Source of the DNA: Rhytidiadelphus loreus
Taxonomy: Eukaryota; Streptophyta; Bryopsida; Hypnales; Hylocomiaceae
Length of the DNA stretch: 64,000 nucleotides
Assembly: GCA_947034895.1 (NCBI GenBank)
Contig: OX344764.1
Span: 8,060,001-8,124,000 of the forward strand
Direction: 5' to 3'
Below the pieces are notes generated by a model. That model searched no databases and had not been told where the DNA came from. It saw nothing but the letters and a program-made list of their open reading frames with translations. The stretch's first letter is position 1, and every line of letters begins with the position of its first letter. The position numbers and the translations under genes were made by a program. This document shows, piece after piece, positions 46,655-60,178 of this stretch.

Positions 46655-49600
46655 TACAGCTGATTTTGGGGGGTTCCAATGAAGGTTACTGTTGACCAGA
46701 GATTTCTCTGCTAATGTCTTTGTACCGTGAAGTTTCTGGCAATGCATTCTGCCACTAAATCAATTGAGCTTGGGAACAAGGATTTTGTCTCGACTAATCT
46801 TGCAAATAATTCAATTGCCGTCCAGGTTTGTGATCAACAAACTGTGCAGTTCTGGTTTAGGATCTGTCCTAATCTCTGACTTCACTCAGTCCGCGTCACA
46901 ATGGGGCAATGACAATATAAGGTAGAGGTAGGCATACAAACTCAAAATCCCTCTACTTTTGGTCCCTCTACTTTTGGTGCCCTGTTGCATAAGGTGCATC
47001 CTTATGTAGGGAAGATTGTAAAGGGTTTCCATTTTGACAACTTTAGTGTGGAATTGGGGTTGCAAGGAATGGAACTGGAGTGAAAAGTTGCAATTTTATA
47101 ACTTCAATGAAGACCAGCATGTGGTTTCTACACAGGGCTATTCCATAATCTTAAAGCCGATAGAGACTGACTGTGTGGACAACTTCATTATCCCTTACTT
47201 TGTATGCTCTACTTTGCCACTAAGTATGAGTGGAAATTACTTTATTTTATTTTTTGAGAGATTTAAGATCAGATGTTTTCTAGAACAAGTCATAAAACTT
47301 TTAAATTTTTTTGTGAGAATTTGAAATTAATGTGATTTTTTGAAGTATGAGGGAAGAAAATTCATATCAAATACTCTCTCTATTTCATTATTATACTAGT
47401 CCCTTTTTCTTATTCATTTGTTTTGAATTACTTGTCTCCTTTACTTTAGACTTGATTTTATGGTTCCTTCACTTTAGACTTGATTTTATGGTTGAAGATT
47501 ATTTCTTTGGTTTTTGACATTAACATGAAATGAAACACAAGAAGTCTAGTTTATTATCTACTATACAATTTAAAAATATTCTGAAAATTGAATTTTTTTA
47601 TAGCATTTTGAAGTTGATTGGAATAATGACCAAAAGACATTGAACTTTTCACTAAATCTTTTGAATTCCAAGCCATTCTTATATAGATCTAAACACTAGA
47701 GAAAATAAGGTAGTTGAATATGAAGTCTTTGTGATCTCTCCACTTGTTTAGCACTTGAGAAGACACATTGCTATTAATAAAGAAGTGAACATTCATTACT
47801 ACAAAAAAAGAACCAATATTATAGAATAGAGGGAGTACAATATATGCTTGAAAATTTTGAAGATTTCACCATAGGTGCAAATTATAGTAGAGAATATCAT
47901 GGTGTAATCCAAATTTCTACAATTAGAAAATTAGTATACCATGGTTATAGGCCTAAAATTCAAATAGCTATAAATAGTTTAATTTTATAAAAATTTCAAT
48001 AATTCAAATTGGAGTAGAAAATAAACTTAGTTAACTTCATTTCATTAGTTGAGGCTATTGAGCTCAAATTCAGAAGAGATCATTTTATTGGCTAAAATTC
48101 AAATCTAAAGCAAGGAGGTAAAAAATATCAAAATACACTAAAAAATAAATTTTTAATACATATTTTTGCATTTTTGCTATAGAGAAGTCAATAACATTTC
48201 AATGAGGGAATCATCATTCAACCAATGGCGCAAACACATCAAAGAACTCTCAAATTGAATGAATAATTGAATGAAAATACATTGTTGTTTACCTTGTTTT
48301 GCTCATCTCATATCAACCAAGTGTCACTTTGTGGCATCATGGTCTGCTTTTAAGGGTTAAGAGATGCTTTTGAATCACCATTGTATAAGGAGCTATAGAA
48401 CTACATTAGAATTCAAATGGACAACAATTAACATACTTTGTTTTTATTCTTATTTGAATGTTTTTAAATTGAGAGGAGAAGACAATTTTATATGTTTTTT
48501 CTACCTTTATTGCCTTGCAAATAAAAACTCATGATTTTACTTCACTATTTTGAATTGAATCGGGTTCAAATGTTTTTGAATAGATATCATCAATCTATTC
48601 AATCCCCACTCTAAATTAACCCCTAAAGGACCATTGTCCCTTCAGGGGGACAAATGGGATTTTGGGTAGGTACCTATGGGCTGAAATTTTTTCCTGATTT
48701 TTTAAAACTTTTTTTGAAGATAGAAAAATTGAAAAGCTTTGTCGCAATATCATTTTTTTTCAATCGGTGCCTGGGAACAAAAGTTATGTCCAAATAAGCT
48801 CAAAACAAGGGACGAGGGCAGGAAAAAAAAAATTCAGAATTAAATTTTCTTTTTTTGAATTCTTTTCCTTATGGATTATATTTTTGTCTACATGGAAAGC
48901 TTTTATTCATTCCATTTGGACTTGTTATGAGAAAGTTATGGACAAACTTGTTTTTCAGGCAATTAGGTCATCTTCTTGAAAAAAATAACTTGTAGGATTC
49001 ATTTTTTAATGCAATTTTTGCAATTTTTCAAAAAAAAATTCTTCATAGTTTAGTTTTTTTGCTAAAAAAATCTTGCCATTGGGATTAGTTCATTTTAATT
49101 CCATCTAAAAGATATTAATATTTTAGATTTTTCTTCTATCTCATACCTACTTCTACTTAAGAATTTTTTTAAGAATGAAAATTAAATTTTTTTGAATTCC
49201 TTTTTTGTACTAAACCCTCAACTCAATTTTTTACTGTAAATATTTAAAACTCAAAACTTTGTAGTGAAAAAAATTTAAGTTAAAAATATTCTAAGTCAAA
49301 AATTCTAGTCCCACAATGTGTTGAAAAACTTATTTTTTTCACTTTGAACGCAGATATCTTGCAATTTATGTGGCCAAAAATTTTGAAATTTTTTCCACAC
49401 ATTTTCATACTAGTTAGGTGTAAGATCCTTTGGTTAAATGTGGGAAAAAAACAATTTTCAATTTCTTTTACTTTTTGCTATAGATATGGCAGTTTTGAGT
49501 TTTTTTTGGCAGAAAAAAGGCCTTGGTCCAATATTTTCTTAAAATATATTTTTTGTTGGTCAATTTGACATTCAAATCAATAAAATCCTTCCAACTTTTG

Positions 49601-51443
49601 CAATATTTATTAGAATGATATGAAACAAAGCCAATAGAGCCTACCCAAGTTCTCAAAAAGCCCAAAGTATGGTTCTTTGTTGTTTAGGTGTTAACCCCTA
49701 AAGGACCAAATGACGGGTTTTTTGCAACATAGCGATTTTAGGCAACTCACTACAATAGGCAACTTGAGTAGCTAAAAAAACTTCTTTAAAAATCACTTTA
49801 TCAAAAATTGAAAAAATTGAAATTGGATTTCTAGATGTATATATACGTGGAAAGCTTTGAATCATTCCATTTTGACTAATGAGATGAAAGTTATGAGTAG
49901 TATTAGTTTTGGATTGTTTAGAGGTAGTTATGGAATCTCTACTCTAAAATAAACTTTGAAGTCCTCTATTTAATTCAATTTTCAATATTTTTGGAAAAAA
50001 ATAAAAACATTAGGTGTAGATTGTTTATTACTCCTTTTGTTCTACTAAAAAACTCCAAAAACCTTCCCATGAGGGATTAACTATATTTTTAGTTTTTGTG
50101 ACAATGATACATACATTCAAGAACTAATAAACCATCCCCTATATCTATGCAAAATCTCCAGCTTAGACACCATCATCCAAGCAATCAAAATCTATGTGGA
50201 AAGTATCATATTTGAGCATTATTCATAAATGCTGTCAACTTGTCATTCTTGATGATTTAAAGGATGGTAGAAACAATGGGATTGTAGAAATATATGCTTC
50301 CAACCTAAATACTACAACAAAGAAACCTAACTTCTTTCATGAACAAATTTACATAGCACTCAAGTGGTCACCGAATCCATTGTCAACACAACTATTTGAG
50401 GAAGCAACAAGTACAAGGTGCCTCATATGGACAAGACCAAGCTTGCTAGGAGAGGAATGCCTTAATTGCTTGCCACTTATTCCCACAAGGTCATTCAATA
50501 CGTACAACCAATACTTTCTCAACAATTGAAATTAGTAAACAAAGTTTTTTAGAAGGCCACAAATTGTGACTGATTTGGAGAGTTTTAGTGAGACAAAGGG
50601 AGTACAACATTACAACCATTGGGATTGGCATTTTTCAATTCCATAAATAAATTGTTAACAATTTTGTGTTTTGAATCATTCTATACTTCTTTCTACTTAC
50701 TATTTTTTTCCTAAATGTTATACGATTCTAAATGATCTAAAATTTTTCAAACATATAAGAAACTTGCCTTGAAGAATTAATTCAAAGAATTACCACCATT
50801 TTGGACATTTTTTCACACAAATGTGACCTTGTGAAGTGCAATTGCCTGTTTTTTTGCAAGGCCCTCAAAAGGATTTTTGTCACTTCAAACACTAATATTT
50901 TGCAATATACATGGTGAAAATTTCTGAAATTTTTTCCACATCTTCTCAAACTAGCGTACTATAAGATTCTATGGTTTAGGATTTAGGGTTTTTTCCAAAA
51001 GTAATTTTTTTAAAAAATTTGATACTTGTACTAGAAATGACAGTTTTGGAGCGTTTTTGGTAAAAACATAGTCAAAAACCTTTAGAGTTAATTGACTATT
51101 TATGCTTTTTTTTTTTTTTTTTTTAATTTCTTACTACAAAATTGTAACAATGACAATTTTTCACAAAACAAATTGAAATTCTTCATAACTCATAGTTTTA
51201 TGTAATAGAAATGTAGGATTGATCAATTTAATTGGCTAAATTTAGCTCATACATGATGTTTTGACCAATGTACATTTCCATTTTGGAACAATACTTAACA
51301 ATACTGTACTTCTCTTTTAATCAAAAACCAATGTTCAAAATCAGTCCCCCACAAACCAAAGCAGAAAATCCTGATAAGAAACCCAGGTCAGAAACTCTGA
51401 TAAGCAAATCCTGGTAAGAAATTCTGATAAGATACCAAGCCCT
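46655..51443. other. Long AT-rich intergenic region, no gene seen
   Basis: No coding region is supported. A fragment with TATAAGGTAG and CATAAGGTGC near 46918-47000 resembles ends of the ATAAGGTA MITE family. TTAACCCCTAAAGGACCA occurs twice in the same orientation (about 48616 and 49691), bracketing roughly 1.1 kb. 50700-51080 is copy 2 of the dispersed repeat of 8530-8900. The 111-codon frame at 50194-50529 matches nothing I recognise. Confidence 0.55.
50700..51080 (+). repeat. Dispersed repeat, copy 2 (related to 8530-8900)
   Basis: It aligns with 8530-8900 in order and orientation through blocks such as CTTGAAGAATTAATYYAAAG and TTTCTGAAATTTTTTCCACA. No termini or coding region are visible. 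Confidence 0.7.
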
Positions 51444-51622
51444 AATTTCTCATCTCTCTCGTTGCTACTCTCTCGTTGCTACTGAGCCTTGCTCAAGGTC
51501 GAGCAGTTTGTCCACGTCGAAGCTCAAGCTCTTCTCCCCGCCGTCAGAAACCCGAAGACGCAGTGCTCGGGGGAGGTGTTCAATGGCAGATGATCATGCA
51601 TTGTGGAACGTCTATAAATCTC
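51444..51622 (-). repeat. Duplicated 3' end of the ATL RING-H2 gene
   Basis: AATTTCTCATCTCTCTCGTT (51444 on) and CGAAGACGCAGTGCTCGGGG (51553 on) recur at 51642 and 51722, inside the 3' UTR and last codons of the RING-H2 gene. The offset changes from 198 to 169 because of small insertions, including a local TCTCTCGTTGCTAC duplication. The copy lies directly downstream of the gene's stop codon. Confidence 0.85.
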
Positions 51623-51662
51623 CAATAAGATGCCGAACCCAAATTTCTCATCTCTCTCGTTG

Positions 51663-53035
51663 CTACCGAGCTTTACCTGAGCTGGAGTCTCCTCCCTGGC
51701 CAGTGACGACGGGCAGAAACTCGAAGACGCAGTGCTCGGGGGAGGCCGTCAATGGCAAATGGCCATGCGTTGTGGAGGATCTGTACATTTCCGCAACATC
51801 GCGAGCCTCCTCTACATCACCGCCGCTTGAGATTCCGAAAGAGAAGGACTCTGTCATCCACCTCTCGCTGATGGACGAGTGGCTGATGCAATCCTTGCTC
51901 TCTATGATCGCAATGTCCGCAGATGGTGAACGAAAGCTGAATCCGGCCGTGGGAGAAGATATGTTCTGCAAGTAGATCGCTCCCCACCCGGGATGCTCAA
52001 TTTCATTTTGTAGCACTAATTTGGGGTTTAGGAGCTCAATGTCGCGGGGGTCTTCCGGCAAGGGGAAGGGACGATTTACCAAAATCCATGTGGGACTAGC
52101 GGCGTCTACTTCGATGGTGACGGAGTTCGGAGTGGGCGGGCGCTGACAGTAGGCGCTCTGGTGAAGCTTTGCGGTGCCGGTGAGTTCAATGCGGCAGACA
52201 GGGCATGTGACTTGGTTCGCTAACCAGGGGTCGACGCAGTGAATGTGGAAAACATGGCCGCAGTGCGGAAGTTTTCGGAGCGTTTCTGCGTCGCCGTACT
52301 CGATTAGGCAGATCGGGCACCTGCAGCACAAGGATTTCTTTTAAAGTCAATTTTTCTCCGTTCTGTGACTTGTGTTGGAGCAGAGATTTAGGGTGTGGGA
52401 ATTTTGCAAGAATGATGACAGAATGAAGGCAGATTGGGGGATGGAACTTACTGAAGCTCGTCTTTGATGTTCACTTTGAGCTCGTGTGTCTTTACAGTTG
52501 GAAAGGAGTCGATTACGTCCATCTCGAGACCAGTTTTCTCCTGCAGAAAGAAAGACCACCATTCAGGTGACCGAAGTTTCTCTAGTTTTCATTTTCTGTG
52601 TTCAATTTCCCACTTTGGATTGTTTACATGTCTTTAACTAGTTCAAGTGCTCTAACAATTGCGATCGATGATTGCACGTACAGGGAAGCGCTCACTCTGG
52701 CTGACGAGATACTACAGTTTTCCGCTCAGGGAAGGTACCTACTAATCCCCTGAATGTGATTGCTCGAATCTCGATTTGCGGTAGAGACTTCAACTTGTCA
52801 GATTTCGAGGAGGAAACATGTTTTGGGTGATATGAAGTTGAAATTCTAAAAGGTGTGCTAAACGTGGCAGATTTGGAGATTTGGTAGAGGGACTTACGTG
52901 CACTTCGTCAGGCGTGGCGGAAACGTGAACGGAGGCGAGGCGATTGCGAAGCTTTCGAATGTACCAACAATAGAATAAGAGAGCCAAGCAGACGACCAAT
53001 GTAAGCCCAAAGGCTATGGGCGTCGCCTTCATCAT
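51663..53035 (-). CDS. ATL-type RING-H2 E3 ubiquitin ligase with N-terminal membrane segment
   Basis: Three exons on the minus strand: 52898-53035, 52452-52540 and 51663-52320, in frame, 294 residues, TAG stop. Residues 7-26 (IAFGLTLVVCLALLFYCWYI) are one hydrophobic span followed by basic residues. Next comes TGLEMDVIDSFPTVK, a variant of the GLD motif of ATL proteins. The RING-H2 finger (CPIC ... LPHCGHVFHIHCVDPWL ... CPVC) has all eight ligands with C-x-H-x2-H-x2-C spacing and the Trp typical of E2 contact; a Pro precedes its second Cys pair (TCPVC). The tail of about 150 residues is unique. ATL proteins are membrane-anchored ubiquitin ligases, often in stress or hormone responses; the substrate cannot be told. 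The exon 2-3 junction lies just before the first RING cysteine. Confidence 0.93.
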
Positions 53036-56000
53036 CTTCGGGATCTCGACAGCTCTCTTTGAACAATTGATTCCAGCAGCATGTTCAGAAACACGACTCT
53101 ATCAATCACGTGGAGAGCTCATCCGATTGCCTTCGAAAGGGAAGGAATCCTGCTAGCAGAGGAATGCATCCCACTGGTGAGTTTCTTTGCCTGTTCACCT
53201 GACAACCCTCTGGGCAATGAATTGTCATTTGGAGCCTGGCTTCGCATCCCCAGCCAAGTGCTTCAGACCAAACTACGTCTGTGTGTTACCAAAACTCTTG
53301 GTCTGAGCGGACAGAAAATGCGTCCTGTTTCTCCAGTGCCTTGCTCTTCCCTACCTGCCTCTGCATGTGCCTTTGCGCATCTTTTGAATCCGCAAGCTTC
53401 TGAAATCAGAAGTGCATCCTCAATGTGAAATTCTGAGGATTTGATACTAGGCAGCCTCCTGATTGCTTTGTGTAGTTGGCACTTGCAGCTGTGTACGCGT
53501 CGAGGGTGCTCACCGACTTTTCTCTCCTGCGGGGGACCATCAGGTGTGTCGTGTAACTGGTTCCATAGTTTCCGGAAGGAGAGGGAATATTTTTTGGTTT
53601 CATGTAGAATTGGTCCACGTTTGTTGAAAAACAAGGTTAAGGCAATTTGATGGTTGATCTAAAGCCTGGGCTTTCGGAGATAGCTACTGTAGCTTCTCGA
53701 GGCATGTGCAGAAGTAGTCAACCATCTCTAGGAGCCTGCATCGCGCTTTCGCAGAATTCCTGCTTCTCCTTTATCTCCATTTGTTCTCCTGGTTTACCAC
53801 TCTTCTGATGATGGTGATCAAAATTCTTGCTGCTAGCATGAAATTCAAGCACGCGCTTTGCCAGTTGTGTACATCGATGCTAGATGATCGGTTTTTTGTT
53901 GATGCTGCCCCACTAGGGCTCTCAGCATTATCATACAGTCAGATTATTTTGTATGGAACTGGAAACTAATTCCTTAAAAAAAGCAGTGACGTGTGTTTTT
54001 ATTGACTCTGGAGGAAGCTATGATGCATTGACAAAAGTTACGTTTGCAGTAAATGTGAGGAAGTTTGAGTAGGAGCTTACTCGAAATAGCCAGTGCTACA
54101 GGCCTCTCATAGTGTAGCTTCTGGGTTTTTTCATGTAATACTATAAAATAAAGTACTCGACACTGTAGATGGACGCTCACAAACATGCAATAATGGTAAT
54201 GGTCGGTACTCGGTAGCTATTGTATGAGAGTATCAATTCTCATAAATCACATATTATGATATTGTGATGAGCATCGAAGATCAAGACAACCGACGAGAGT
54301 AGAAAGGTTGTTAATTATTGTCTTGGATATTATTTGGTGCAATCTCTTTTCTCAAATGTTTCATGGGGGATCAGATGTGACTCCTTAGAAAAGAAAATAG
54401 ACTAACCGGATTAGTGTGCATTCTATGCCAAGTGAAACTCTAATCGATAACAGTTTCTTATATGTCGTAGCCAGTCTGAGAGGCTAGTTTTTCAGTGTAT
54501 ATCGAAAACTGTGACATTTAAGGGTTAATTGATATGATCCCTATCTGGGTAATACCTGATCATATGCAGTAAAGTTTGATTCTTGATTAATTTATTTAAT
54601 GTTGGTGATTAGTGGTTAGTGATTAATACTGTGTGATTTGCAATTTAAATTAGCTGAAACTACACTTCTGATATTTATCAAATCGTTCAGCAGCATCTCT
54701 GATAAAGTGGGTTCGGTTCTGATGCTTGGTCTGTAGCAATGGTTGGGAAAAAATAGCCGGTGGCTAGTTCAAAGTTAGCCTGTGGAATTGGGAAAAAAAA
54801 TTGTTTGACAGGGGAAGACGAAATTTTAAAAAAAACAAAGCAAAGTTTTGACAATAGAAAATTGCAAAGAGCAAGAAGGTCGCTTTAGAGCTTCAAACAC
54901 AACCCCTTTGCATTCTTTGACCAAAATGGGAGTATATGAATTCAGACCATAAATTATGCAAAGAAACCTCACCCAATGTGGGAATGACCTTCGTCCTCAC
55001 CTAAACCTAAACATCTAAGGGTTGTAAAGCAACTTGTGGAATTCGAAGAGCACCATACAAAGTCAAATGAATGGCTCCATTCTTTGTATGGATTGGAGCA
55101 AAACATTAAGGAATGGATTTGTATCGTGAGTGGGGAAGATTGAAGAAATTTTAAAAAAGAAGAAAAAATTTGGACAATCAAAAACTTGTGAAAAGCATGG
55201 AGGAAACATTGGAGCTTCAAGTATGCAAATACTTGACATTCATTAGCCAAATTGAAATTTGAATCCCAACCATGACTTAATGCATTGTGAAATCTCACCT
55301 AATGTATAAACTCCCAAACCAAAGATGCAAATATTCATTAAAGTAAAGGCACCCATAATTGGTCAAATAAGCAATTTCAGACATGATCAATTTTCAGAGG
55401 TGCATTGATAGAAATGACAGAGATTGCAAAAAAATTGGAAATTTTATCGCTTGAACTGAAATTATTATGAATTTTGGGAGGCAAAAAGTGTACCGGACCA
55501 TAGCCAATGTCTAGACTCTTCCAATTACAATCATTCAAGAACCTACTTTCCTGCTCATTGCTTCCTACTTTCTTGCTCACTTATGTGTCAAGAACTTATT
55601 GGTTCAAACCTTGAAAAAAGAGAAAAACATGCATTCCAAAGAAAAGATCGAAATCTATCTAGCCTTGGTTGGAAATACATCACCCTTTTGATTGTAGATG
55701 GGGCGATGGTTAGTAATGGGTGTCTTCATCATAGTACTTTCAATTTTTAATTGGCAATGCCAATTTAAATTTAGAGAGAAAATTGGTTAGTGAGAAATTG
55801 ATATTGCAGGAATTTAACTGGTAGATTTTACAATTTACAATTGAGAGGATGCAACCGGTGGCCATTGAAGAAAAACTGGTCCATTTCTGTGGAAAGAGGC
55901 AGTTTAAATTTCGGGAGCTCCAAAGATTTCCCAAGACAAGGCTTTGACATTTGGTTCAATTGTGAAAGACATTTCTGGAAATTGCCAAGAGACTACAGTG

Positions 56001-56120
56001 ATGACCCCCAGCAACTTCCCAGAAGAAGCTTGTCTGCATAACGCCCAAACTGAGTGATAGGATTGTCAAACATTCCCCAAACTGGAAGTATATTGGTCCC
56101 TGAAAAATATTGTGCCTAGG
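53036..56120. other. Upstream of the ATL gene and AT-rich intergenic region, no gene seen
   Basis: 53036-54000 is moderate in G and C, with open frames on both strands (115 codons at 53081 on plus, 123 at 53263 on minus) that overlap and match nothing known; it probably includes the ATL promoter. 55415-55580 is a diverged copy of 13475-13640. The rest is AT-rich with no recognised feature. Confidence 0.5.
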
Positions 56121-57140
56121 TACATGTGGGATTTAACAATTAAAAAAAATTAGGTACAAAGTGTAAAGTGTCTATAAATGGAAAAAGTCTCCAAAGTGTC
56201 TATAATGGAAAAAGACTCAAAGTCAATCCAATTAGAAGTTTCTAGGAAGGTGGTGAAGGACATTGATAACATTGTTTATCAATGAGGGAGGGGTTCCTTT
56301 GAAAAGGGGGCCTCTACTAGGAACAAAATTGTATTATATGGCTCCTTAGGCCAACCCCAATCCTTGAATTAATTGATAAGTTCCTCTTAAATAGGTACAT
56401 GTGGGATTTAACAATTTAAAAAAATTAGGTACCCAATAGTCTCCAAAGTGTCTATAAATGGAAAAGGACTCAAAGTCAATCCAATTAGAAGTTTCTAGGA
56501 AGGTGGTGAAGGACATTAATAACATTGTTTATCAATGAGGGAGGGGTTCCTTTGAAAAGGGGACCTCTACATGGAACAAAATTGTATTATATGGCTCCTC
56601 TAGCCTACTTCAATCTTTGAATTAATTGATAAGTTCCTCTTAAATAGGTACATGCTGGATTTAACAATTTAAAAAATTAGTTATCCAATAGTCTCCAAAG
56701 TGATGATCAATTTCATTAAAATGGCGGTATTCCATGAAAATGGCACAAAATGAAACTACTAAAAGAATGAAAACAATGGAAAGATTGTCTGAGAGGAGTG
56801 GAAATGCGTGAACTAAGAGTGATTTGAATGTGCTATGCATAAAATTGGCACATGTATGACCCTATCGTGGCACACTTATTCTCCATTTGTAGAAGATATT
56901 CCATTAAAATGGCATGCGGAATACCGCCATTTTAACGAAATTGACCATAGTGTCTATAAATGAAAAAGGATTCAAAGTCAATCCAATTAGGAAGTTTCTA
57001 GGAAGGTGGTGAAGGACATTGATAACATTGTTTATCAATGAGGGAGGGGTTCATTTGAAAAGGGGACCTCTACTGGGAACAAAATTATATGGCTCCTCAA
57101 GCCACCCCAATCCTTGAATTAATTGATAAGTCCCTCTTCA
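56121..57140 (+). repeat. Three tandem copies of a unit of about 255 bp, third copy split by a MITE
   Basis: Units begin TACATGTGGGATTTAACAAT at 56121 and 56396 and TACATGCTGGATTTAACAAT at 56649. Each contains AAGTCAATCCAATTAG, a run through GAAGTTTCTAGGAAGGTGGT, GGGAGGGGTTCMTTTGAAAA and a closing AATTAATTGATAAGT. Identity is above 90% by eye. The first unit has a short internal duplication around GTCTATAA. Confidence 0.92.
56703..56948. mobile_element. MITE with ATGGTCAATTT ends, copy 2 (246 bp), inserted in the third tandem unit
   Basis: It is about 90% identical to 14906-15150. The neighbouring units supply the empty site, CCAAAGTGTCTATAAATG; in the filled copy AGTG lies on both sides (56699-56702 and 56949-56952), so a 4-bp duplication (3 bp if the last A belongs to the element) is indicated. 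Confidence 0.88.
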
Positions 57141-60100
57141 ATATGAGATAAATTTCCCTCTTAAAAAGTTTAGATACTATGACCAAAATTCAAATTTAGC
57201 ATTCATTTTATGCCATGTGGATAATCTTATGGTTTTACCCCAAAAAATTCAGTACTAATTTTTATTCACAATGAATTTTTTGTAGTCAAATGCTTCTATG
57301 TATATTTAACAAAATTTTATTATAAAATAATTAAAATTATAAAAAAAAAATTCCTAAAATCATGTTTAAAATCTTTTACTCTTTGACATAACTTCAATGC
57401 AATTACACGGGTCATATAAACTTAGTATACAATATCACATCTAAATTTCATCCACACTCTTATGCATTTAAGGATAAATTAACCCTTAAATGACATTCAC
57501 TATCCTAGAAGAGGGAAGTTCAAAGGAAAATAAAAAATCTCCATTGAAGCAAGGTACGGGTCTTCTTGCTTGCCCAAACAATTTGTGCAGTCATTCAAGG
57601 CACACAAAATAAAAACAAGGAATAGTGATGTCACTTTGCAAATGCGGTGATTGACAAGTCACTATTGCTAAGAAGTGGGTTCAATAGGTTGAAACATTCC
57701 AAAAAATACAAAAAAGTTAAAACACTTTTCGTCAACGATTCTCTCAAAAATTAACCAAGCTTGTTGATTTTGTTAAATAAGGTTAAATAGAGCTGCCACC
57801 GACATTAGCAAGCAAGGGGCCACCTACCCATCACGAGTTAGTTCCAGTCCCTGTTTCAGTTCAGCGCCTTTGTATGGGAATTCAACTTCCGTTTGACTTT
57901 TTCAGTTTGACATCCACCTTTAGTTCGCCTCGGTCACATCGACTTTCACTTTTTCCTGTCTTGGAATCAGGCTTTTCCTAAACAGACCGGCCCATGCATT
58001 TCATTCTTCTTACTGTACCGAGAATTTTGAAATAGTAGGCGGAGCATGCAAGACGGACTGTCTCCAAAACACTGTTGAAGATTCAAAACCAAAAGCCGCA
58101 AGATAGTGTGTGTGTATTTACTAGAAACTTCAAGTTACAATTAAATTGTCGTGCTCACGTTGAGGAAGAACGCTTGCTCGTTGCACTCTAGTTTTTTTGT
58201 CATGAAAGTCAGATGGAATAATTGGATGATATAATTGGGATGAAAACGTGATGGATTTTGTGACAGGGGTCATGATAGAGGTCGTAACAAGGGTTGTGGT
58301 AGGGCTTACTTAATATAATAGATGAGCAGGTTCATTTTCCTATCATTACTGGTTGTTGTCTCATAAAAATGTTTGTTTTAAATAAAACGACAAGGAATAG
58401 CCAAAGATTGTTAATGAAAAAACACTTCTTAGTAGGAAACTACAGATACCAGTTGGTTGGGCTTGTCAAATTTCCTCCAAAACATTGAGGTTTTCTTTTG
58501 CGTGGCTCAAGGAAGTTAGGTTGCCTTAGCTTTTATAAGAAAATGTTTTGGCCTACATCCTTGAGCTTAATCCCTGAGCATCCAAGCACCCCAAATATAG
58601 CCTTTTCAAATTTAATTTGGACCAAAAGCAAGTTAGATCCTGGTTGAACTGCCCCCCCCCAAAAAAAGAAGTATAGGTGGCAAGGACAGCAAGACAACAA
58701 TCACTAGTAGAAAAACATGGGTTCCTACTAGTAAATGCTACATAGTGGGACAACAATGTTTTAGAACATGGTACATTAGAGTAGGGGGCCAATACTTTGA
58801 TATGTTGTACTTGGAATGGCAATAAATAACGCATTGAATACATTGAGCAACGACTAGGACCACTAGCTATGGCCGGTTCTAGACCAGTGGGTTGATTTTG
58901 ATGTGGGATTGTTGCTCCTTGCAAAGACATTCGTCACCTCCATCAACACCTCAGAGCTCTAAGGATAAGGTTTTCTACTATGAGTGCAATTGTCGATCTA
59001 TCATGCATGAGTTTTGGTTTAGCGGGTATGTTGTAGTAATGGATGGAAGAGGGCAGAAAGCAAAATGTAATCTATTCCAAAGAGTGGGGACGCACTTCAA
59101 GGTTTGCTTTGTTGTACGCAAACGACGCTACCTTCAACAAGGGAGATTTTGGATTTACCATTGTATTTAATATCATTGCTAGGAGTGCGTCCAATCACAA
59201 AGTGTAGGATCAAAGGTATGATTGATCCATTTGTCGACACATGTTATTTAGGAGAGAGTTGGATAGTCATGGAGATAGAGGACATAGCGATAGATGAGTG
59301 TGCAAGCACCCCTTGGGTTTGCCATCACCCGACTTTAGGGCGACACCCAAAGAATTGGAGGAAATTGACACAGCATTGGAAGCTTGGACCATGATGCACC
59401 ACAACACCAAGTTCAATCAAATGGCCATACTAGTGAAGTTATGCTGATAAGAGGAAATTTTTGCTAAGCCTAGATGAGCCCTCAATAAACTACTATTGAC
59501 CTCCAAATCTAGACGAGAACTCTTGGTGATATTTATTTAGACAAAAATGTTCTAAGTGCTTGGGATGCACGAATGAGTTCCAAAAGGGCATTTAAACAAG
59601 CTACCGGGATTTCGCACAGGCTATTAAGATTTGTGAACAAATTCATCAAAAACAAATGGTGGCCAATGACAAATCATGAGGAGATAGTGGACTTCAACGT
59701 TGGATGTGGGTGTGGAGTTGGCAAGTGAGGGAGATAGCCTAAGGGTGCATGGGAGCCTAATGAGTAGATCAGAGCAACATCCCTGTACCCAACTCGAGAA
59801 TAGGAACAGTGGATGTAAATTACAAGAGGTAGGAATTGAGTAGGGGGTTGTGGCAAACTCATTGAGGTGCCACTAGTGAAATGATGTTATTGTGAATCAA
59901 GAGTGCAACCAAATGAATGGCTACAAGGGGAGAGGGCGGCAAGGTCAAATTTCCTTTTCCACAATTTTGACCTTAATTAGGCACCCATTGGTTTGGACTT
60001 GAATTGGCTGCTTGATTTAGACGAGGAAAATTACAACCAAGGGGTGCCTAATTTAAGTTGCACATAAATAGAGTCTGCCTAGCCACTTCCAATGCGAGGG

Positions 60101-60178
60101 TGAGGACAAAGACGTTAGCAAGGGGATGGCTAGGGCAAGACTGCAAAGAGCACAAGGGCTCCATGATGAGAGGCCAAA
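57141..60178. other. Intergenic region; may include the decayed N-terminal part of a piggyBac-like gene
   Basis: 57141-58850 is AT-rich with nothing recognisable. From about 58890 the base composition becomes more even, and plus-strand frames such as 58892-59170 and 59104-59394 could be remnants of the N-terminal half of the transposase relic that follows, but I could not match them to a family motif. Confidence 0.4.

Noticed and set aside
53081..53634. Overlapping 115- and 123-codon frames upstream of the ATL gene
   Set aside because: They lie on opposite strands over the same bases and neither resembles a known protein; likely promoter sequence.
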